Shown in pieces: positions 18,901 through 27,231 of a stretch of 64,000 bases of DNA; the first letter of the stretch is position 1; every line of letters starts with the position of its first letter. A program made the position numbers and the translations under genes. The DNA is from an uncultured Verrucomicrobiota bacterium (GTDB taxonomy: Bacteria; Verrucomicrobiota; Verrucomicrobiia; Limisphaerales; UBA1319), in NCBI GenBank assembly GCA_903845125.1, contig CAIMWS010000463.1:1-64000 (forward strand), in the 5' to 3' direction. The notes beneath the pieces are model-generated. The model worked only from the letters and a program-made list of their open reading frames with translations. It ran no database searches and was not told where the DNA came from.

Positions 18901-21398
18901 ACCCGGAAGAGAATTTCAGGCCAGCCCGAGAGCCAGCGGGCTTTGACGCGGATAGTGACGACGGCATTGGCGGCCAGCGTCGTGGTCAGGCTGCCACGAA
19001 TCGAATTGGGCCCTTCGTCCCCCACGTCGGTGGAGCGGAGGCGCAGGCAATTGTTGCCCGCGAAGGCGCCATTATTCTCGATGCTGGAGGCAATATGGGT
19101 GCCATAAAAATTCCAGCCGGTCTTGCCATTCTCGAATCCGGGATTGGTCAGCACGTTGGTGCCGCCGGTCTTGAACACCTCGATATCGTCTATCAAACAC
19201 TCACTCTGGCCGAGCGAGAGGATAAAAAACTTGTTCGCCGCAACGGTCTGGTTGGCCTGGTTCAGCACGCCGGTAGCCTCATACGATGCCCAGGACGCCT
19301 TCTGGGTTTCATCACTCGCCGCCCAGTTCGAGGCCAGGAGCGGGTCGGCATGAGCATCCTTTAACTCCAGGCTGGATCCGCCGCCATTGGCCAGCTCCGG
19401 CCAGCGCCCGCCAGAGGCGCAGGTGACCTCACAGACCGTAATGTAGATGAGGTCTTTGCCTTTAACCGCCGGTTTGGCCAGGGCCAAGCGGTCCCCGCCG
19501 CCCTTTAATTTCCCACTGAAGTTGCCCAGGGCATTCGCCGGATTGAGCTGGGGATAGTTGGCCAGCAGGCGTGGGAGGTTCCGCGCCACCACCAAATAGC
19601 CGCCAGGCGGGATCGAGCTTCCCGCGGGAAAAGAGAAGCTCACGCCATCGGTAAAACTCCAGCCGCTGAGATCGGCGGCGCTGGCGGAGCGATTGTATAG
19701 CTCAATGTATTGGTCATCCGCATCGCCGCTGATGGGCGCGTACATCAGTTCGTTGATCACCACTCCTTCCGGTCGCCAGGCCGCGTTGGCCTGGCCCGGG
19801 GTTGGATTGGCGAGCCGGCGCACCACCGGGCCGCCATCCGGAGAACGTCCCGAACTCACCCCCTCCTCCTGCGCTTCAAAACGGATCGCATCCAGGACCC
19901 GCGACTGGTCCGCACTCTCCAGGCAGAGGGTTTCCCCGGCCGCGCTCAGGCCAAAACCCGTCTGTGCCTCGCTGAAGGAAATCCAGCTGTGGGCCGCCAA
20001 TATGGTTCCGTCCGGAATGCGGAATTTATTGGTTTCAGCGGAATCGGTCAGAAAACAGCCGGAAAGATCCACGGCGGACTGGCTGGCGTTGTATAGTTCA
20101 ATGAATTCCGCCTCCCCGGTGGCTGGTTTGGCGAGGAATTCATTGATCACCACACCCGCCCAAGGGTTGGGGACGATCGGATCATCCCAGCCGGGCGAAC
20201 CACCCACCAACTGGCTCGCGCCCCAGGCCCGGGGATCCGCCTCGCCGTAGCTGGGCTTGAGGCACACCAACGAATGGCCCGAGCCAGCGGCCGCAGCGGG
20301 CCACGGAGGGGCCGCCGAGTAGTCAAGGTCCGCCCGCACCGCCCCCGCCGGGTTGAGCAAAGTGAGCGTGCCTTTGATGTGGTTCAACTGCCCTTGGTAA
20401 GGACCCAACACCCCCTGGATCCCATAAACCGATTGGACCGCCTGGGGATCCGAAGCAATCACCACGAATTGTCCGGCCACCAGGCAGAACCCCTCTGGAA
20501 AAGTGAAATCGACCGCGCCGGTGATCCGCCAGCCGGCCAGGTTTAGGAAGATCTCCTCCCCGTTGTAGATCTCAATGAATTCGAGGTTCTGGCCATCGGC
20601 CCGGACCTTGGGATGATACATGATTTCCGAGAAGATCAAACTGGTCCGGCGGTTGGAAGGCCCGATGGCCTCGCGGCTGGGCGCATAGGTAAAGGAGGCG
20701 GGGTTTTCGGCCGGGCCAAGGTCGCGGAATTTCGCGGTGGCCGGCGCATTGGTCGCCCCGCTGGTCACGGCCATGCCCAAAAGGACCTGGGAAGGAAGCG
20801 CCAGATTGACGGCACCGAGCTGCTGCCAGGCTTTCCCATCGAAACCGGCGTAACCGGTGAAATCGTTTCCGCTCCTCCGCAGGCGCAACCACGCCCAAGG
20901 ATAATTGCTGGGGAACTTGAGGCTCGGGCCGTTCATTTTGGCGGCCGCTGAAGCCGTGCTCCGCGACTCAAAAAAGCTGCCCAGCTGCGGCGAGGAGGCG
21001 AACACCGCGGCAAAACGCGCCGTGTCCAGCACGCTCTCGCGAACCATCAAGCCCGCCTTCACGTACGGATCGCTCACGCTCAGGTCCGCCAGGCGCACCC
21101 GGAAATCGAAATCGCCGCTCTGTGGCTGGTACGCCAATTGAAACTGGTCCCTGGTTCCGCCAATATCCGCGCCGCCGCCGGTGAGATCGCAGCCTCCGGG
21201 CACCTCCACGATCCTGCCCGGAACCGCCGGATTGCCGATGTCCAGCGAAGTATACGCCGCCCCGGAGGAGGTGTTTCCGGTATCCGCGGCCACCTGGTAG
21301 GTGCCTCCTTCAGCCAGGGGAATCAACATCCAAAACCACAATAACGCGGCCGGAAACGGGAACCTCCACTGCCCCGGTTTGCTCTGATCATATTTCAT
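15903..21398 (-). CDS. Giant secreted CotH-kinase / lamin-tail-domain protein
   Basis: About 1831 residues. The ATG at 21398 is chosen because a hydrophobic signal (FPAALLWFWMLIPLAEGG) follows shortly. Residues 30-230 resemble a concanavalin-like DUF1349-type domain. Three lamin-tail domains follow at about 250-400, 410-530 and 540-690 (INEFLAKPATGEAEFIELYN type), then a carbohydrate-binding-like region. A CotH kinase-like domain lies at about 970-1300 (DWDSWSYNTGQNMYLYAP, SWDLDFVLG). Two more lamin-tail domains lie at about 1440-1590 and 1610-1750. CotH homologues phosphorylate spore-coat protein in Bacillus; the role in Verrucomicrobiota is unknown. Surface assembly or protein modification is possible. 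The gene converges on the fucosidase across 173 bp. Confidence 0.88.
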   Translation of the reverse strand: MKYDQSKPGQWRFPFPAALLWFWMLIPLAEGGTYQVAADTGNTSSGAAYTSLDIGNPAVPGRIVEVPGGCDLTGGGADIGGTRDQFQLAYQPQSGDFDFRVRLADLSVSDPYVKAGLMVRESVLDTARFAAVFASSPQLGSFFESRSTASAAAKMNGPSLKFPSNYPWAWLRLRRSGNDFTGYAGFDGKAWQQLGAVNLALPSQVLLGMAVTSGATNAPATAKFRDLGPAENPASFTYAPSREAIGPSNRRTSLIFSEIMYHPKVRADGQNLEFIEIYNGEEIFLNLAGWRITGAVDFTFPEGFCLVAGQFVVIASDPQAVQSVYGIQGVLGPYQGQLNHIKGTLTLLNPAGAVRADLDYSAAPPWPAAAAGSGHSLVCLKPSYGEADPRAWGASQLVGGSPGWDDPIVPNPWAGVVINEFLAKPATGEAEFIELYNASQSAVDLSGCFLTDSAETNKFRIPDGTILAAHSWISFSEAQTGFGLSAAGETLCLESADQSRVLDAIRFEAQEEGVSSGRSPDGGPVVRRLANPTPGQANAAWRPEGVVINELMYAPISGDADDQYIELYNRSASAADLSGWSFTDGVSFSFPAGSSIPPGGYLVVARNLPRLLANYPQLNPANALGNFSGKLKGGGDRLALAKPAVKGKDLIYITVCEVTCASGGRWPELANGGGSSLELKDAHADPLLASNWAASDETQKASWASYEATGVLNQANQTVAANKFFILSLGQSECLIDDIEVFKTGGTNVLTNPGFENGKTGWNFYGTHIASSIENNGAFAGNNCLRLRSTDVGDEGPNSIRGSLTTTLAANAVVTIRVKARWLSGWPEILFRVRGNGMELPVALRVPANLGTPGLPNSRRVDNAGPSISEVVHFPPVPAASQAVVVTARISDPDGVAAPQLIYRVDPSTTTATVTMREDGVRGGVYTATIPARASGLVAYRIQAQDAAAVPATSLFPEDAPTRECLIRWADPTPFGSFPHHHLWSTTAYANDLATKPGQDRKTRDCTIVYDTRVIYNAGWCNKGSPFHGGLGSYSTTFADDDRLLGSDRHVFRSSGNAADESTEMAGAVAYWMAEQMGLPFSHTRYTRLYRNGILHYPVDYDIEVPDRSIAKDWYGGGGLDDTLFKVSGWFEYDDSNGNGPGSLVWASFQKKPSTAPPYKQAAYRFNWLSHPGGRTANNHTLIFNLITASTATDKVTQLMNLANVEQWMRTFAHRRMIGDWDSWSYNTGQNMYLYAPLGQRAALFSWDLDFVLGLGEGASVNQLFTAGEDGVIGALFNVPAYRRMLWRGYQDAVNGPLQKVASDAQFDARRAALLKNNVTATAPTSLKSYVTARRSFLQTQIKSADAAAFSVTTRNFTSSTSMATITGVAPFGVATIEINGTAYPVTWTGNTAWTIKVPLTGPTNTLQIVGRDLRGQLYPGAAGQVTVEYTGAAPQPQDWVVINEIMCQPAQPNGEYVELFNRHPSYAFDLSGCKLSGTGFYFAPGTFIQPNRYLVVARQSAAFAAAYGATIPLAGEFPGNLKSGGEIVRLLKPGATPDQDLVISELRYESTTPWPVIGSGSGVSLQLIDPTRDTRRAANWAASAASPFRTPGAANNVAAALTEFPPLWLNEVEPLNSTGLRDGTGQPKPWIELYNAGTNTLSLNAFYLATNYTQLTQWAFPADAQINPGEFKVIFADGQPELSSAEELHANFQLPVDSGSVALVRLENGQPQVLDYINYPAVGAGHSFGSFPDGQPLERMAFFVVSPGAPNNGGSGNAPRFNQVLLSGTQLTLGWATIPGHVYGIEWKDDLNQPTWQPLGAPATATGTSLSTTLNVADSSKRFLRVVEVP

Positions 21399-21541
21399 AA
21401 ATTCGGCAGAGGAGGCATGCTGGACCATGCCTTTTGGCCCCGCAAGCCATTTCGACAAAGCCATTTCGACAAACAACCACGGGGTCACGCCGGGAATCGC
21501 CGGCTGGCCCCGATGGAATCCAGTGGGTCCCCCAGCATTAT

Positions 21542-21799
21542 TCAGCTCTGCCCGGGGTTTCCCAGGAGGCCCAGTTCCGGGTCGCGCAGCGGTTCAAAAT
21601 CATAAGGCTTGGCCAGGAAAGCCGGGGGCAATTCCGCGTGGCTGCCGGCCATCACCTGGGCCACGCGGTAGCCGCGGGTCAGGATCACCGGGCAGCCGGG
21701 ATATTGGGCCACCCCGGAGCAGTCCGTTCCGATTTTTGCCTCCGCCAGCGCCGGGTTGGGTTGCAGCATAAGTCCAGCCGCGGCAGTTGCCGATTTCAA
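21542..21799 (-). CDS. Small unrecognised reading frame or gene remnant
   Basis: An 85-codon frame begins with a TTG that overlaps the stop of the upstream giant esterase; an internal ATG at 21769 gives 75 residues. Codons end mostly in G or C, like real genes here, and the product (KIGTDCSGVAQYPGC..., PPAFLAKPYDFEPLRDPELG) looks like folded protein. I do not recognise it. It may be a coupled small gene or the tail of a lost gene. The rest of 21399-21795 shows nothing else I can support. Confidence 0.3.
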   Translation of the reverse strand: MKSATAAAGLMLQPNPALAEAKIGTDCSGVAQYPGCPVILTRGYRVAQVMAGSHAELPPAFLAKPYDFEPLRDPELGLLGNPGQS

Positions 21800-24700
21800 G
21801 GCCGGGTTTGTTTCAGGAAGAAATCGACCAGGGCGCGGTTATGGAAAAACTCCGGGCAGACCTCATGCCCTTTGCCGGGGATGATGATCAATTGCATGTC
21901 GCCGCCCAGGGCCTGGTAGCGCCGCGCCAGCTCGCCGCTGTTGCGCTCCAGGGGCACCACGGTGTCCGAATCGCCATGCAGGTGGAGGATCGGGACGCGG
22001 GCTTTGGCCAGCGGCCCCAAGCGGCCGATGGGATTGTGCTGGTCCAGGCATTGGGCCAGCTCCGCCGCGCCCAGCCCGTAAGCCGGGCTGGAGTGGCTCA
22101 AGCCGGGCCAGCTGGATTGGTCGCACACGGTGTAGATGCCGCCGACGCACTGCACCAGGTCCGGGTGTTCGGCCGCCCAGTTGTAGAGCATCAGCCCGCC
22201 GCGGCTTTGCGGCAGCAGGCACGCTTTGGGGGAGAGCCCGTAGCGCTGGACGACGGTGCGGTGGTACTCCGTGAACACCGCGCGCCCCGCCGGATTCCCG
22301 TAGGACTCGCCCACATCCACGCCGCCGATGGCGAAGCCATTGGTCAACCACTGGTCGAACATCCAGGTGTGGCTCGGATCGGGAAGCCCGCCGCCGGGCT
22401 GGACAAAGGTGGGGGCATACCACACCCAGGGCCGGGGGCCGGCCGCCGGTTCCCGGCGCGGCAACAAGATGAAGCCGCGGTTCTTTTGGGTTCCGACCAG
22501 GAAATCTTCACGGGTGGTTCCGTATTGGGTCGAGATGGCAACTTGCGCCACATAGCGTTTGCGGGGAGCCTGGCACTCGTGGAACCGCCGGATCATTTCG
22601 GCGAGCAGTTCGGGGTGCCTGGCCGCCATATCGGCGGGGCCGGTGTTGTCCCCCCAGCCATTGGAAAGGCCCTGCGGCAGACCCCATTCCACGGCGTTCG
22701 TGCGGTTATAAGCCCGCTGGCGGGTGATGGGTTCCCAGGCGCAGCTCCACAGGCTGTTGCGGTAGTTCGGGAACAGCCCGCCGGCCCAGCGTCCGGGGTC
22801 GGCGCCGCTGTCCTGGTAGGTGCCGTGCGCCACCAAGGCGCTGGGCGGTGTGTTACCCGGCAGCCCGTAGGTGGGGTCGCCCTGGATGTCGGAAGTGAGA
22901 AACACCAGCCGGCCGGCGCTCTGGGTTTGGGCCAGTTGGGCCAGTTGGGCCACGAGCGTCATCATCGCCCGGTCCGCGTAAGCGGGCTGGTCCGGCCGGG
23001 TGGCCGAGATCCACTCGCGGCGGATGTAGAAAGATTCATCGAGCACAAAGCCGTCGGTCTCTTCGCCCACCTCGCGGAGGAGGGCGCGCAGGTAATCCAG
23101 GTAATGGGCGCGCACGGCCGGATGAGCCGGATCCTGGTAGCGGTTGTCGCCCAGCGTGTCCGGCCCCTTCCAACAGGGAAACTGGGTGCGGCCGCCGCCA
23201 TCCACATACACCCGCCGCGGGTCGAATCCGGGCGCCTTATCGTCAGCCAGAACGCCATCGGCGAAATAGAGCAAGGGATGGAAACCCCGTTCGCGGGCGT
23301 AGCGCAGCCGTTGCCGCAGATCCTCCGGGGTCATCGGTTTATTCCGAGTTTGCGGGAACGGAATCCATTGGCGGGCCAGGGCGCCGGTGGCTTCGTCGAA
23401 GGCGTAGCGGCCCAGGTAATCGTACCAGCCATGGAGGCAGAGGGCGACTTTCGCGCGGTCCGCCCGGTCCGGCAAGCGCCGGGCCAATTCGTCGATGTCA
23501 CGGAACCAGCCCTGGCCATCCTGGCTCAAGTAGTCGTAGTAAACCAGGCGGACGCCATGCACCCAGGCCGGGGCGGGTTTGAGCTCCGGCACGGTGGCGT
23601 AAAACGCGGCGAAGGGCGCATCCAAACGGTTCGGGTGGGCCGCCAGGGCCAGGGTGCGCCGCTCCTCGCGCAGGGGGACACGGGCGCCCAGGTAGGTGGT
23701 GGAGGCTTCGATCCGCAACCGCCCGGGTTCGGCATGGCGCCAGCGGAAGGCCACGCCGCAGAAGGGATCGAGCGCCAGGCCGATGGTGGCGCCTTTTTTC
23801 GTGAGGAGCCCGATGGCGGGCAGGGCCAGCTCAGTGCCGGCTTGGGGGCCGGCCGCTCCCTGGCCGAGCACGTAGCGGGCAGGCCACGCCGTGGGATGGT
23901 CCAGGGCCACCTGCCGCACCACCCCGTCCAAACCGGGCAGGATCGCCGCCACCACGGAGTCCTGGTCGATTTCCACCGCGGCGGTCACGGTAACGTTGCT
24001 CCGGCAAGGCTCCGCAAACGCCAGGGTCCAGGTGCGAACCAGTGCCTTCCCTTCCGGCGCTTCCGTGGCCAAGGGGCCGAGATCGCCCGGCGGCGTGGCC
24101 TGAACCTGGCTTTCGAGGGTGCCGCCCCCGGCATCCACCGCCGGCTCCGGCAGGCTGAAGCGCAAGCCGCCCACCTCGCCGGCCACGGCGACGGGGGTGA
24201 TGGGGACCTTGCAGAAGGTGAGGGCGGCGAGGCCGTTGGCGCCATAAAGCAGGTTGTTCACATCCCAGCGCTGGCTGTCCAGGTAGGTGATTTTTCCGGC
24301 TGATCCGGCGCCCGCCAGCTTGAGCGTGATGACGTTATCCCGGGCCGATCCGGAAAGCACCTTGGCCTGGCCACCATCCAGGTAAAACTGGCTCACCAGG
24401 GAATCGTGCCAGGCCATGGGCTGGTCGAACTCCAGCGCCAATTCGTCCTTCTGAAGGCTGGTGAACCGGGCCTGCCGGAGATTGGCGGCGGTGATGGGGC
24501 CGGGGAAAACCTTGTGGTAAAGGTCCCGTTCCAGGAGGGGGCAGATCAACCGCGCGATCTCCGCGTAGCCGGCGGGGGGATAGTGGCAACCGCCGGGCGG
24601 TTTGATCCCCAAGGTGGACATCACATCCAGGTGGGAGAAACAGGCAGGCAGGGTCCGCTGCACTTCGCGCAGTTGGTTGTCGGAGCCGTTCACCCCCATG

Positions 24701-27156
24701 GAGCAGGCCTTGGGCCAGATCTGGAAGACGTAGTAGTGCTGGATATTGGGGTAGTCCTGTTTCCAGGCGGCCGCCAGGTCGATGAAGTAATCCCGGTAGG
24801 TCTCCCAGCCGAAACCGCCCGTGGGGCCATCGGCGCCCTGGTCGTTTTCGCCCTGATGCCACAGCACGGCGCGGATGCCGTGGGTCAGCCCGGCCCGCCG
24901 CACCCGCCAGAGCAGCCGGCCATAAATCGTGGAGACATCCTCGGGATTGGCCGGGTTCCGCTGGTGCTGATCGATCCGCGTGCCGCCCACGGCGCCATTG
25001 AGGATGCAAATGGGGATCTGCTGGTTTTCCAAAAGGCGGCGGGCCAGTTCCAGCCCCCAATAGCCCACCTGGGCCTGGCCGCCCTGGCGGCTGCGGCAGA
25101 CCGCGTTACCCCAGTAATCGAGCCGGGCGCCCTCGGGATGGCCGGCGGGGCTGCCGAAACTGCGGATCCAATCGCTGGTGTAGGGCGGGTCCGTGGGGCC
25201 TACATCCGTGGCCTCCGCATTGGATTGGCCGTTGATGATATAGGCGTCCCCGCAGACCAGGTTGGTGGCCGTATGCAGCACGGTTTCGCGGTGGCCGCTT
25301 TGCGTCCCCATTTCGGCCCGGTATTTGATGAGTCCCGGCTGAAGGCGGGCAGCCAGGGCGTAGCTCCGGTCCGCGGCCGGGGGCAGACTTTCATCGTGAA
25401 CCAATTGATCCCCGGCATAAACCCGCAGGAAGACCTTGTCCGCGGCGGCGGCCAGGGTTCCCCGATAATGGAGCCAGCCTTCGTTCCGGTCGTCGCGGGC
25501 GAAGAACTGGTTATCCTGCGGTGTTTCCTCGCGGCCGGGAGGCTGGGGCACCCACGGGTCGGTGGCCGGCTCGGTGACCTTGATGGCGGCGGATTGGATG
25601 GTGGCGGCCCCGCCATTGTCCACGGCCAGCGTGATGGCGAGGGTGCCGCTGTTCTGGGCCCGTTCCAGAAGGAGTTTGCCGGGAGCGATCTCCTTGATGA
25701 CCGCCGGCCCCGCCTGATTCCAATGGTAATGCAGGACGCCGGCGCCCTTGGCCTGCATCTCAGCCAGGTTGGCCACCACCGGCACCACCACGAGGCTCCG
25801 CCGCCCGTCCCATTGGGCCGGCGCGGGAAGGGTGAAGACTGGTTCCTGGATGTCTTCCTTGATGGTGACCGGGATATCCAGGGTTTTGATGCCATCCGGG
25901 TAAACCGCCCGGAATTGCAGATGGAAGGATTGGTCTCCCGTCACCCGTCCGGCGTCCAGTTTGAACCTCAAACGGTCCACCGCGGCCACGGTTTCGCGGC
26001 AATTCCGCTGGAGGATCCAAAAGGTTTTCAGGGCACCGCCAGCCTGCGCGGAGATCTCCGCGCTCCGGCCTTCCAACAGGCTGAGCTTCGGCGTGGAGAC
26101 AGACAAAGCGTTCCCCGGCGGCACCACCAGCCCCACCAGGGTCTGCAGCGGCTTTTGGTTCTCATACTCGAGCTTGATCCAGGCGGCGGAGCGGGCCACC
26201 CGGGAAATGCGCGCCTCGTCGATGTCCCCTACGAAATCGTAGTGGTGGTACCAGCCGCCGATCCACAGGCGGGCCGGGCTCCTGATGTTCAACGGGGCGC
26301 CCCGGTTTTTCGAGGTGCCATCCAAGACGCCATTCACGTAGATCCGGGCCTCGCCTTGATGAAAGGTGTGGGCCACATGCGTCCACTCCCCCAGGGGGAC
26401 GGCGCTACTGCCCGCCACGTTTCCCGCGGAGAAATAACAATCCATTTCGGCATGGGGCGGACTGCGGAAATTCATCACCACCTTGCCTTGCCCTTGTTCA
26501 TTGCCCCAGCCCAAAACCCGGCCGTTGGGCTTTTCCGGGCGGAACCACACCTCCGAGGTATGGGAACTGCCGCCGGCGGGCAAGCTGGTAATTTTTTCCC
26601 CGCCGAATATCCCCTGGCCGCCGGCCAGGTGGCGGGCCGGCCCGATCACCCCCACCGTGGCGGTCGTGCCGTCATCCCGGGCAGGGATGGTGCCCACGGC
26701 ATCCTGCACCGGAGCATTCATGTGCCACACGCTCGCATAGCCATTGGCCTCGTTGAACACCGCCCCGCCGTTGGATTCACTGGTGGCCCCCGCCTTGCCC
26801 CAGTGCATGGATATTTCCTGGCGGGCGTTGCCCTGGATGACCGGAATGCGCACCCAGAAGCTGGCGGTGCCTTCGGCTGGGTCCCATTCCTCGACCTGGA
26901 AGGCCAAGGGCTGGCCGCCGCTGGAAAAGCGGATGTCCTCGCCGTGGGCGCCGGCTTCGCTGAAATTGAAAAAGTCGCGGTGCAGCCGCACGAGCAGGGG
27001 GAAGTCTTTTTCCCGGGCCTCGGCCGGCAGGTCCGCCCCGGCGGGCGTGGTCAGGAGGTGGAGGGAGCCGGAGTGTTGCCAGCCGGGGTATTGGGCCCGG
27101 GCGGTTGGCAGCCAGGCCGCCAGCAACAGGAGAGCGGGGAGCATGGGTTTGGTCAT
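21796..27156 (-). CDS. Giant multi-enzyme protein: LamG - SASA acetylesterase - TIM-barrel - alpha/beta hydrolase
   Basis: About 1786 residues, starting at the ATG at 27156 with a signal peptide (MTKPMLPALLLLAAWLPTARA). The N-terminal 360 residues combine a DUF2341-like and a LamG/concanavalin domain (GEWTHVAHTFHQGEARIYVNG). Ig-like sequence follows. Residues about 630-880 are a sialate-O-acetylesterase (SASA/SGNH) domain with Ser645 in GQSN, WHQGEND at 766-772 and His858 in GCHYPPAGYAEIA. A beta-rich stretch leads to a TIM-barrel-like region (about 1180-1530) with DGFVLDESFY (Asp1373, Glu1374). The C-terminal 230 residues are an alpha/beta hydrolase with Ser1651 (PQSRGG), Asp1731 (HGDSDTVVP) and His1764 (GKGHE). 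It would deacetylate and cleave polysaccharide outside the cytoplasm. Confidence 0.85.
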   Translation of the reverse strand: MTKPMLPALLLLAAWLPTARAQYPGWQHSGSLHLLTTPAGADLPAEAREKDFPLLVRLHRDFFNFSEAGAHGEDIRFSSGGQPLAFQVEEWDPAEGTASFWVRIPVIQGNARQEISMHWGKAGATSESNGGAVFNEANGYASVWHMNAPVQDAVGTIPARDDGTTATVGVIGPARHLAGGQGIFGGEKITSLPAGGSSHTSEVWFRPEKPNGRVLGWGNEQGQGKVVMNFRSPPHAEMDCYFSAGNVAGSSAVPLGEWTHVAHTFHQGEARIYVNGVLDGTSKNRGAPLNIRSPARLWIGGWYHHYDFVGDIDEARISRVARSAAWIKLEYENQKPLQTLVGLVVPPGNALSVSTPKLSLLEGRSAEISAQAGGALKTFWILQRNCRETVAAVDRLRFKLDAGRVTGDQSFHLQFRAVYPDGIKTLDIPVTIKEDIQEPVFTLPAPAQWDGRRSLVVVPVVANLAEMQAKGAGVLHYHWNQAGPAVIKEIAPGKLLLERAQNSGTLAITLAVDNGGAATIQSAAIKVTEPATDPWVPQPPGREETPQDNQFFARDDRNEGWLHYRGTLAAAADKVFLRVYAGDQLVHDESLPPAADRSYALAARLQPGLIKYRAEMGTQSGHRETVLHTATNLVCGDAYIINGQSNAEATDVGPTDPPYTSDWIRSFGSPAGHPEGARLDYWGNAVCRSRQGGQAQVGYWGLELARRLLENQQIPICILNGAVGGTRIDQHQRNPANPEDVSTIYGRLLWRVRRAGLTHGIRAVLWHQGENDQGADGPTGGFGWETYRDYFIDLAAAWKQDYPNIQHYYVFQIWPKACSMGVNGSDNQLREVQRTLPACFSHLDVMSTLGIKPPGGCHYPPAGYAEIARLICPLLERDLYHKVFPGPITAANLRQARFTSLQKDELALEFDQPMAWHDSLVSQFYLDGGQAKVLSGSARDNVITLKLAGAGSAGKITYLDSQRWDVNNLLYGANGLAALTFCKVPITPVAVAGEVGGLRFSLPEPAVDAGGGTLESQVQATPPGDLGPLATEAPEGKALVRTWTLAFAEPCRSNVTVTAAVEIDQDSVVAAILPGLDGVVRQVALDHPTAWPARYVLGQGAAGPQAGTELALPAIGLLTKKGATIGLALDPFCGVAFRWRHAEPGRLRIEASTTYLGARVPLREERRTLALAAHPNRLDAPFAAFYATVPELKPAPAWVHGVRLVYYDYLSQDGQGWFRDIDELARRLPDRADRAKVALCLHGWYDYLGRYAFDEATGALARQWIPFPQTRNKPMTPEDLRQRLRYARERGFHPLLYFADGVLADDKAPGFDPRRVYVDGGGRTQFPCWKGPDTLGDNRYQDPAHPAVRAHYLDYLRALLREVGEETDGFVLDESFYIRREWISATRPDQPAYADRAMMTLVAQLAQLAQTQSAGRLVFLTSDIQGDPTYGLPGNTPPSALVAHGTYQDSGADPGRWAGGLFPNYRNSLWSCAWEPITRQRAYNRTNAVEWGLPQGLSNGWGDNTGPADMAARHPELLAEMIRRFHECQAPRKRYVAQVAISTQYGTTREDFLVGTQKNRGFILLPRREPAAGPRPWVWYAPTFVQPGGGLPDPSHTWMFDQWLTNGFAIGGVDVGESYGNPAGRAVFTEYHRTVVQRYGLSPKACLLPQSRGGLMLYNWAAEHPDLVQCVGGIYTVCDQSSWPGLSHSSPAYGLGAAELAQCLDQHNPIGRLGPLAKARVPILHLHGDSDTVVPLERNSGELARRYQALGGDMQLIIIPGKGHEVCPEFFHNRALVDFFLKQTRP

Positions 27157-27183
27157 AAGCTTTGAGGTCAAGGCGTGGCCGAT

Positions 27184-27203
27184 CCGGCCCCAGGATGGGC
27201 CGG
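27184..27203 (-). other. Intergenic hairpin between pseudopilin and giant esterase genes
   Basis: A perfect 7-bp inverted repeat, CCGGCCC/GGGCCGG, with a 6-nt loop sits in the 75-bp gap. There is no T-run, so it is more likely an RNA-processing or attenuating hairpin than an intrinsic terminator. Confidence 0.4.
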
Positions 27204-27231
27204 GGGATTTCAAGCGGGCGGCGGGGCGGGG

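Noticed and set aside
16698-19364. 888-codon plus-strand frame
   Set aside because: Antisense to the CotH/lamin-tail gene; no signal peptide or domain, Gly/Arg/His-rich composition.
21787-27165. Two plus-strand frames of 838 and 919 codons
   Set aside because: Both are antisense to the giant esterase, whose catalytic motifs are clear.
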